The position numbers were made by a program, and so were the translations under genes. A stretch of DNA of 64,000 nucleotides from contig JAEXAS010000013.1 in the NCBI GenBank assembly GCA_023458095.1, positions 76,017 through 140,016 on the forward strand, in the 5' to 3' direction. This stretch comes from Actinomycetes bacterium (lineage in GTDB: Bacteria > Actinomycetota > Actinomycetes > Propionibacteriales > Propionibacteriaceae). Under the pieces are notes generated by a model, which had not been told where the DNA came from, did not search any database, and saw only the letters and a list, made by a program, of their open reading frames with translations. Of the stretch, positions 58,228-64,000 are shown in pieces. How positions within the stretch are numbered: the first letter of the stretch is position 1; each line of letters begins with the position of its first letter.

Positions 58228-58857
58228 ATGACCGAACCCTCCTCCGACGCCGCCGAGCCTGAAGCCCCCGAGGCTTCGACACGTCCACCACACCGCCGGC
58301 TCGGCGTGGTCCTCCTCGCCGCTGCCGCGGTAGCTGGAGTGGGCACCGCCACGATGTGGATCTCCCCACAACTTCTGGACGCCCGGCCCGCATCCCCAAC
58401 CCCGGGAGTCACCGACCTCTCCGCGGTGGTGACTGTGACGCCCAGCCCACAGCCGACCACCACATCGGTCCTCACCAGCGGAGCTGACCTGGGCAAAGCT
58501 GTGACCTTTCGGACCAGCACCGGGAGCGGACGCATCACGATCACCCGAGCGACCTGGTCGCGTGCCGGCCAGATGGCACCACCGACTGGGCAGCAGTATG
58601 TGACGGTCCTGGTTCAGATCGAGTGTCTCACCGGCACCCTCAGCATCAGCCCGCTCGACCTGGCGGCTGGCGAAACCACCCTTTCACCGCCGGCCTTCGG
58701 ACCTGCGGTGACCGACCCCTTGCCTGGGGCGACTTTGACCGCGCGGCACCAGCTCCGTGGGGAGGTCGGCTTTGTCGCCCCGGCCGACACGACCACCATC
58801 TCCATCTTGGATCAGCGTCGACTCGTCCTCGCCCAAAGAAAGGTCCCCGCCCCGTGA
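58228..58857 (+). CDS. Membrane-anchored DUF4352-like protein
   Basis: A 209-residue protein: short cytoplasmic start, one membrane segment (LGVVLLAAAAVAGVGTATMW), a Thr/Pro-rich linker, and a beta-sandwich region (ITRATWSRAGQMAPPTGQQYVTVLVQIECLTGTLSI, then VGFVAPADTTTISIL) of the DUF4352/telomere-silencing-like immunoglobulin type. It probably faces outward. It is part of a run with the preceding membrane protein and the NUDIX gene (GTGA overlap). Confidence 0.65.
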   Translation: MTEPSSDAAEPEAPEASTRPPHRRLGVVLLAAAAVAGVGTATMWISPQLLDARPASPTPGVTDLSAVVTVTPSPQPTTTSVLTSGADLGKAVTFRTSTGSGRITITRATWSRAGQMAPPTGQQYVTVLVQIECLTGTLSISPLDLAAGETTLSPPAFGPAVTDPLPGATLTARHQLRGEVGFVAPADTTTISILDQRRLVLAQRKVPAP

Positions 58858-59411
58858 GCGAGCCATTTCGAACTCGTGACTTTCGCCCCGTCGAACCGCA
58901 CGCCCGACCCCGGCGCACCCGGCGCGCTGCGCGGGTGGTGATCCTCGCCGAAGGCCGGGTGCTGATGCTGGCCGACACCGACCCCGGGCTTCCCGGTAGC
59001 CGCTGGTGGACCACCCCCGGCGGCGGGATCGATCCTGGCGAAACCTCGGCACAGGCCGCTGCCCGGGAGATCCTTGAAGAGACCGGACGGATCACTGCCC
59101 CTGGCGAACTCCTCGGCCCGGTGGCGGTCCGCGCGGTGGTGCATGGTTTCTCCGACCAGATCCTGGCCCAGCAGGAAGAGTTCTTCGTGCTGCCCCTCGA
59201 CGAGCCCTACATACCAGCTCAGGACGGCTTCACCGCCGAGGAACGGATCACGATGGACGGCTGGGCCTGGCTTTCGCTCACGGACTTACCCACGATCTCC
59301 CAGCCGATCTGGCCAGCCGACCTCGCCGCCATCGTCGACCTGGCGGATCACCCGGAGCGTTGGCCGCTGCAGTGGGGAGATGTCGAAGAGTCCACGGTGC
59401 CGGTAGGCTGA
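58854..59411 (+). CDS. NUDIX hydrolase
   Basis: A 185-residue protein with an intact NUDIX box: GGGIDPGETSAQAAAREILEETGRI follows GX5EX7REUXEEXGU. It hydrolyses a nucleoside-diphosphate-X compound; the substrate is unknown. GTG 58854 overlaps the preceding stop (GTGA). TAGGCT of the CDF gene lies at its end. Confidence 0.92.
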   Translation: MSEPFRTRDFRPVEPHARPRRTRRAARVVILAEGRVLMLADTDPGLPGSRWWTTPGGGIDPGETSAQAAAREILEETGRITAPGELLGPVAVRAVVHGFSDQILAQQEEFFVLPLDEPYIPAQDGFTAEERITMDGWAWLSLTDLPTISQPIWPADLAAIVDLADHPERWPLQWGDVEESTVPVG

Positions 59412-59415
59412 GCCG

Positions 59416-60318
59416 GTGAATTCCGACGTACCTGTGGACAATCGCTACCTCGAAAAGTTCCTCTGGCTGTCCATCGCGACCGCCGTGGCGACCGTGGGCA
59501 TCAAGGGTGTTGCGGCTTGGTTGACGAACTCGGTGGGCCTGTGGTCGGACGCCCTGGAGTCGACCGTCAATCTCGTGGCGGCCATCGTGGCCCTGTGGGC
59601 GATCAAGCTGTCATCCAAGCCCGCTGACGACAACCACGATTTCGGCCACGGCAAGGCCGAATACATGTCGGCCGCCGTCGAAGGCACCCTGATCTTCATC
59701 GCCGCCGCTGCGATCATCTACAGCGCCGTGCTGCGGTTGCTGCATCCAGTCCAGCCCGAACAGCTCGGTCTGGGCCTGGCACTGTCGGTGGGGGCCAGCC
59801 TGTTGAATCTGGGTACGGGCTTGTTGCTGGTGCGCGCGGGACGCAAGCACCGCTCCATCACCTTGGAGGCCGACGGCAAGCACCTGCTCACCGATGTATG
59901 GACCTCGGTCGGGGTGCTGATCGGGATCGGCCTGGTCCTGCTCACCGGCTGGACTCCGCTGGATCCGATCGTGGCTATCGCAGTGGGCATCAACATTCTG
60001 GTGACTGGCTACGGCCTGGTGCGGCGATCGGTGGTGGGCCTGCTGGATGGCTCGCTGCCACCCGAAGAGGTTGAGATCGTCACCGAGGCCGCCCGGACGG
60101 CGTGTTCGAGTTGCGACATGAAGGTCGCCCAGATCCGCACCCGCGAATCCGGGCGGCAGCGTTTCGTCTACGTCACCTTGGAAGTTCCCGGGGACTGGAC
60201 CGTCCGCCGCTCCCACGATGTGGCCGACCTCGTCGAAGAATCGGTCGATGCGGCCTTGCCCGGCACGGTGACCTTCGTTCACATTGAACCGGCCGCTGAG
60301 GTCGCCGCCCCTGTGTGA
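59416..60318 (+). CDS. Cation diffusion facilitator (Zn2+/Mn2+/Fe2+ efflux)
   Basis: A 300-residue CDF transporter with six membrane segments: LWSDALESTVN in segment 2 and HLLTDVWTS in segment 5 carry the metal-binding Asp and His residues (D46/D50-like and H/D), and HDFGHGKAEYMSAAVEG is the conserved loop. A C-terminal cytoplasmic domain (~215-300) follows. The exact metal cannot be told. TAGGCT lies exactly 6 nt before GTG 59416. Confidence 0.92.
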   Translation: MNSDVPVDNRYLEKFLWLSIATAVATVGIKGVAAWLTNSVGLWSDALESTVNLVAAIVALWAIKLSSKPADDNHDFGHGKAEYMSAAVEGTLIFIAAAAIIYSAVLRLLHPVQPEQLGLGLALSVGASLLNLGTGLLLVRAGRKHRSITLEADGKHLLTDVWTSVGVLIGIGLVLLTGWTPLDPIVAIAVGINILVTGYGLVRRSVVGLLDGSLPPEEVEIVTEAARTACSSCDMKVAQIRTRESGRQRFVYVTLEVPGDWTVRRSHDVADLVEESVDAALPGTVTFVHIEPAAEVAAPV

Positions 60319-60337
60319 CGCCGGATCGGCGGTCTCG

Positions 60338-61039
60338 CTAGCTGCGCGGACGGGTTTCGAAATCGATCAGGGAACGCCACGACCGCACCAGATCGGCATC
60401 CACATAGGCCTTGAATGATCGTCCGGGTCGGGCAGCAGATGAGATCTGGAAGGCCCGCACGCCGGCACGGGTGAGCCAGGGCACATGATCAGGTTTCAAG
60501 CCACCTCCGGCCATGATGACGTTCGCTGCCCAGGGATCAGAACCAGCCCGTGCGAGCAGGTCGTTGAGCCCGAACTCCACTCCGCGCGGAGAGCCTGCGG
60601 TGAGGACCTGGTCCAGGCGGGGCAGTTCCGACAATGCAGCCCAGGCCCGGTCCGGCTCCAAGCAGGTGTCGATGGCCCGGTGGAAGGTCCAGGGCCAGGA
60701 CGCATCGCCGAGAAGCTCCACCAGCAGCGGTACGTCGACCTCTCCCAAGCCGTTGAGGAATCCCAGCACCATTCCGTCGGCGCCGGCGTCGAGGTAGCTG
60801 GACATCAGCCCGCGCAGCCTCACGGCCTCGCCGCCGTCAGTGCTGTAACCGGTGCGCAGTCGAACCATGGCCCGGATTTCGACCGAGGTCGTGCGTCGGA
60901 TGTCGGCGACCAGTTGAGGGGTGGGCGACATCCCGCCTTCTTCCAGGCTTCCGCACACCATCACCCGATCCGCACCGCCGGCATCGGCTCGCTCGGCGTC
61001 TGCCGGGTGCAGTGCGACGACCTCAAGCAACCCACTCAC
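60338..61039 (-). CDS. cutC: CutC-family protein
   Basis: A 233-residue TIM-barrel protein of the CutC family: LEVVALHPADAERADAGGADRVMVCGSLEEGGMSPT at the N-terminus, IRAMVRLRTGYS, and TFHRAIDTCLEPDRAWAALSELPRLDQVLTAGSP. CutC was linked to copper homeostasis but its enzymatic role is unclear. It converges with the CDF gene and lies 100 bp from the first GH71-like gene. Confidence 0.9.
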   Translation of the reverse strand: MSGLLEVVALHPADAERADAGGADRVMVCGSLEEGGMSPTPQLVADIRRTTSVEIRAMVRLRTGYSTDGGEAVRLRGLMSSYLDAGADGMVLGFLNGLGEVDVPLLVELLGDASWPWTFHRAIDTCLEPDRAWAALSELPRLDQVLTAGSPRGVEFGLNDLLARAGSDPWAANVIMAGGGLKPDHVPWLTRAGVRAFQISSAARPGRSFKAYVDADLVRSWRSLIDFETRPRS

Positions 61040-61138
61040 AGTCCCATGATGGGTCTTGTGAGCGCAGCGGAACGGCGGACACGCTGGCCTTTGGCCTGTG
61101 TGCCCGCCGCTCCTGCGCGACTCGCCTCAGATCCGCAG

Positions 61139-62632
61139 CTACCGTCGGCTGCTAGCGAAGCGGTAATCGAGATCCTGCACCGGGCGAGTGCTCACCACGG
61201 CCTCACCGGTCGCCGCCGTCCCCAGGACCTTGCCGCTGCGAACGAACTGGGCGCTGATCTGCCCGGTTCGCAATCCGACGGTCTTCACATACACCCCGGC
61301 CTTCGCCTTGTAGGTGACATAGCGGGAGCCATCGACCAAGATGCGAACCTCCGCAGCCTTCTTCAGCGTGGTGACCACTTCAATCGTGTCCCGAGGCGCG
61401 TAGCCGCCCAGCGGCTTCATGACATTCGGATAGCCCAGGCTCGGTGCCAGCGTATAGCTATGCACCCGGTGCGAGATGAAGACCGTTTCCCGAGCGACCT
61501 TGGGGGCCTTCCCGGTGCGATACCACGACAGGTAGTAGCTGTTGAGATCGAGCAGCGAGTACCCATGACGCAAAGACGGCGCGAAGGCGGTTCCCTCCGA
61601 ATAGTCGTTCCAGGTAAGCAGCATCACCAGATCGGCCTTGGACTTGATCGCATTGGTCCACGTTGCCCGCAGGGTTGCGCTGTTGCCGGCCTCCCAGTAG
61701 ACCTGCGCCTTGGGCCGGGCGTCCTGCACCGCCACCGGATGCATCCAGATCTTCTTTGCCTTGTGGAGCGCCGACGCCGGAGAGCTGACCTTTTGGGGTG
61801 TGCGCGAGCCCCAGTCGGTGTAGCCCGATGAGATCTTGTCCCAGGCAGACTTGGTCTTGCTGGTACGGATCGCCGACAGGTTCAGGAACTGCGGCATGAA
61901 GAAGACCTTCACTCCCCTGGCCTTCAACTGTGCCAGCGTGCCCTTCCACCACGAGGCGGACTTGACCTCGGTACGGAACGGCGAGAGCACGACCTTTCCG
62001 CTGCGCTTGTAGACCGCGGAGTTCTTCGCGAAGCCAGCAATCACCGAGGCGAAGTCGGCTTGACTCAGCGATCCGAATTCGGTGTCCATGTCTGGCTGAA
62101 GCATCACTTTGAAGCCTGCGCCTGCCGCAGCAGTGAAGATGGCCTGCTGGTTGCCGCCCACCAAGTTGCATCCAGTACCCGGCGCGGTGATCTTGATGCA
62201 GCTCAGATCGAGGGCGAATCCGTCAATCCCGGCGGCTTTGGCATCCGCCACCTCCTTCTGAGCGTTCGCCAGGAGGAAATCCCCAGACTTCGGCGCCACT
62301 GCGATAGGACGGTCCCGCAGGTATCCGCCAATTGAGGCCCAACTGCCATTTTCGCCGTTGGGATTCAGGAACTGGTTTTGGTAGTAATCGCTCGTGGCGG
62401 GACTGTTGTCGAGCGACGTAGCGAAGAAGGGATGGTAGTGCGCAAACACCAGCCGCCCGTTCTTGTGCTTGGGAATATTCACCGGAGCGCTTCCTGCCGC
62501 AGCGCTCGCCGTCACCTGGCTCGGCGCAACCTCTACCGCCTGCACTGGCGGTGCCGAAGTGATTCCTGAGCCAACCAGAGCCCCCGCGGCCAATGCGGCG
62601 GCAGCAAGTCGAAAACCTGATCTCATTACCAT
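61139..62632 (-). CDS. Secreted GH71-like alpha-1,3-glucanase family protein
   Basis: A 497-residue protein with a signal peptide (RLAAAALAAGALVGSGITSAPPVQA). The catalytic part, ~45-390, matches glycoside hydrolase family 71 (endo-1,3-alpha-glucanase-like): LVFAHYHPFFATSLDN, DAKAAGIDGFALDL, GFKVMLQPDMD, KVFFMPQF and LVMLLTWNDYSEGTAF. The C-terminal ~100 residues form a beta domain (FISHRVHSYTLAPSLGYP, VRILVDGS). GAGGAGG precedes ATG 62632. A paralogue, cut by the window end, lies just downstream on the plus axis (62853-64000). Confidence 0.8.
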   Translation of the reverse strand: MVMRSGFRLAAAALAAGALVGSGITSAPPVQAVEVAPSQVTASAAAGSAPVNIPKHKNGRLVFAHYHPFFATSLDNSPATSDYYQNQFLNPNGENGSWASIGGYLRDRPIAVAPKSGDFLLANAQKEVADAKAAGIDGFALDLSCIKITAPGTGCNLVGGNQQAIFTAAAGAGFKVMLQPDMDTEFGSLSQADFASVIAGFAKNSAVYKRSGKVVLSPFRTEVKSASWWKGTLAQLKARGVKVFFMPQFLNLSAIRTSKTKSAWDKISSGYTDWGSRTPQKVSSPASALHKAKKIWMHPVAVQDARPKAQVYWEAGNSATLRATWTNAIKSKADLVMLLTWNDYSEGTAFAPSLRHGYSLLDLNSYYLSWYRTGKAPKVARETVFISHRVHSYTLAPSLGYPNVMKPLGGYAPRDTIEVVTTLKKAAEVRILVDGSRYVTYKAKAGVYVKTVGLRTGQISAQFVRSGKVLGTAATGEAVVSTRPVQDLDYRFASSRR

Positions 62633-62801
62633 TACACCCCTCCTCGCTTCCATCGATTCGACCTTCACCTGAAAACAGGAAGGCCATCCGGAGCAGAATC
62701 CTAGGCAGCTCACCACATTCAGGAACCGCGCTTTCGACCATCTGGAAGGATGTGGGGACTTCTCCCCTCGCTGAACTCGCGACCACCACAACAAAGACGA
62801 A

Positions 62802-62840
62802 GCGGCCTCCACACGAACCTTTTGCCCGTGCGGAGGCCGC
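62802..62840 (-). terminator. Terminator after the second GH71-like gene
   Basis: A 9-bp stem GCGGCCTCC (62802-62810) / GGAGGCCGC (62832-62840) plus inner CACG/CGTG. In the minus direction it follows the stop of the gene ending at 62853 and is followed by TTCGTCTTTGTTG. Confidence 0.75.
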
Positions 62841-62852
62841 CCCACCGTCGTG

Positions 62853-64000
62853 TCAGATTCGCGGCACCGGACGCCGACTGCTCGCGAAGCGATAATCCAT
62901 ATCCTGGACTGGGCGGCTGGACACCACCGGCTCACCAGTGCTGGCTCGGCCCAGAGTCGTCCCACTGCGCACAAGCTGGGCGGTAATCAGGCCGGTTCGC
63001 AAAGCGACTACCCTCACATATACGCCGGCCTTAGCGGTGTATTTGGCATAGAGAGTGCTGCCGACCACCACTCGAACGATCGCTGGCTTTTTGAGCATGG
63101 TGACCACCTCGATCGTGTCGCAGGCCTTCGATTCGTGGACCGTCATCACGCCTGCGTAACCCAGGCTCGGCTTCAATCGGTAGCCGTGCACCCGGTGCGA
63201 GATAAAGATCGTCTCCCGAGCGATCTTGGGAGCCTTCCCGGTGCGATACCACGACAGGTAGTAGCTATTGAGATCCAGCACCGAGTAGCCATGCCGCAAC
63301 GACGGCGCGAAGGCGGTTCCCTCCGAAAAGTCATTCCAGGTGACCAACATCACCAGATCAGCCTTCGCCTTGATCGCACTCATCCAGGTCGCCCGCAGCG
63401 TCGCGGAGTTTTGCGACTCCCAAAAGAACCGTTGTGACGGCCGGGCATCCTGGAAGGCGACCGGCTCCATCCAGGTCTTCTTCGCCTTGTGGAGAGCAGA
63501 CGCCGGGGACTTGTCGACAGAAGGCGTGCGACCTCCCCACTCGGAGTACCCAGCCGCAATCTTGTCCCAAGCGGCCCGGGCACTGCCCTTACCGATCGCT
63601 TTGAGTTGTTGGAACTGCGGCATGAAGTAGACATTCACCTTCTTAGCCTTCAGCTTCGCCAGGGTTGCCTTCCACCAGCTCGGGGAACGTCGCTCAGCCA
63701 AGTAGGGCGCCAAGACGACCTTGCCGCCGCGCTTGTACACGGCCTTGTTTTTGGCGAAGGCCGCGATTCTGGTTGCGAAGCTTGATTGGCCGAGCTTTCC
63801 CGGCCCGGCGTTCATGTCGGGCTGAAGCATGATCTTGAAGCCCGTGGCCGCGGCAGCCTTGAGCATCGCCTGTTCCACAGCCCAAGGCCTACCGCAGTAG
63901 GTGCCCCAAGATGCGTAGCTGGGACAGGTGATGTCCAAAGCAAAGCCATCGATACCCGCCGCCTTGGCGTTGGCGATCTCCTGCTTGGCATTGGCCAAGA
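62853..64000 (-). CDS. GH71-like secreted glycosidase, partial (5' end outside the window)
   Basis: At least 382 residues of a paralogue of the 61139-62632 protein; the 5' end with its signal peptide is beyond 64000. The motifs match position by position: AKAAGIDGFALDI, GFKIMLQPDMN, VNVYFMPQF, LVMLVTWNDFSEGTAFAPSLRHGYS and the same C-terminal beta domain ending VQDMDYRFASSRR. Identity is high in the C-terminal region, so a tandem duplication is likely. It may act on alpha-1,3-glucan or a similar glucan. Confidence 0.78.
   Translation of the reverse strand, partial: LANAKQEIANAKAAGIDGFALDITCPSYASWGTYCGRPWAVEQAMLKAAAATGFKIMLQPDMNAGPGKLGQSSFATRIAAFAKNKAVYKRGGKVVLAPYLAERRSPSWWKATLAKLKAKKVNVYFMPQFQQLKAIGKGSARAAWDKIAAGYSEWGGRTPSVDKSPASALHKAKKTWMEPVAFQDARPSQRFFWESQNSATLRATWMSAIKAKADLVMLVTWNDFSEGTAFAPSLRHGYSVLDLNSYYLSWYRTGKAPKIARETIFISHRVHGYRLKPSLGYAGVMTVHESKACDTIEVVTMLKKPAIVRVVVGSTLYAKYTAKAGVYVRVVALRTGLITAQLVRSGTTLGRASTGEPVVSSRPVQDMDYRFASSRRPVPRI

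Overview
The window is high-GC actinobacterial chromosome, most likely from an anaerobic or facultative member of the Propionibacteriaceae. That placement is inferred from gene content: a class III (oxygen-independent) ribonucleotide reductase under a cobalamin riboswitch, repeated use of B12 (two B12-binding radical SAM proteins and a CarH/LitR-type MerR regulator), a UGP2-type UDP-glucose pyrophosphorylase, the actinobacterial Glp/GLPR (SepX) divisome neighbourhood, and DUF2530, DUF3027 and FmdB proteins. No rRNA or other species marker is present.

Layout. 1-4.8 kb: a tightly overlapping plus-strand operon with a GH3-type acyl-adenylating enzyme (5' end cut by the window), two B12-binding radical SAM enzymes and a GNAT-like protein. 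4.8-5.9 kb: a DUF559/AbiEi-like gene bracketed by two copies of a structured inverted repeat. 5.9-14.4 kb: a phosphotransferase/class III aminotransferase fusion, a DEAD-box RNA helicase, an intergenic 83-bp repeat, a YdcF-like protein, an MFS transporter, a lipid-kinase family protein and CspA. 14.4-19.3 kb: a lipoprotein, tRNA-Ala(CGC), a poorly conserved stretch, and two secreted proteins. 19.3-22.4 kb: a thiM-thiE-thiD/tenA operon under a TPP riboswitch. 22.5-29.2 kb: a TetR-regulated membrane protein, a beta-helix lipoprotein, a CarH-like regulator divergent from a TspO-like protein, a MORN-like Cys-rich protein, and SepX/GLPR. 29.2-35 kb: the conserved block rimJ-like, glp/moeA-like, 5-FCL, fmdB, SAF, mscL, and the UGP2-type uridylyltransferase.

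35.3-36.8 kb: tRNA-Arg(CCT) carrying an intact IS481-family insertion at its 3' end, with 16-bp direct repeats. 36.8-45 kb: a QorB-like oxidoreductase and HxlR pair, DUF2254, mntH-mntR, a ThrE exporter, and a secreted YiiX-like peptidase with a lipoprotein. 45.1-48.3 kb: nrdDG with a cobalamin riboswitch and a palindrome over the promoter. 48.4-64 kb: TatA, a kinase-GH13_18 fusion, thioredoxin, IdeR, an AzgA-type purine permease, DUF2530, DUF3027, cold-shock proteins, a NUDIX hydrolase, a CDF transporter, CutC, and two tandem GH71-like secreted glycosidases (the second is cut by the window end).

Three themes run through the window. Cobalamin recurs in the radical SAM pair, the CarH-like regulator and the nrdDG riboswitch. 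At least twelve genes have a TAnnnT -10 hexamer exactly 6-7 nt before the start codon, which suggests widespread leaderless transcription and guides several start calls. The most system-like unknowns are the repeat-bracketed DUF559 cassette and the GH3/B12-radical SAM operon. All functions are read from sequence motifs; no database search was run.
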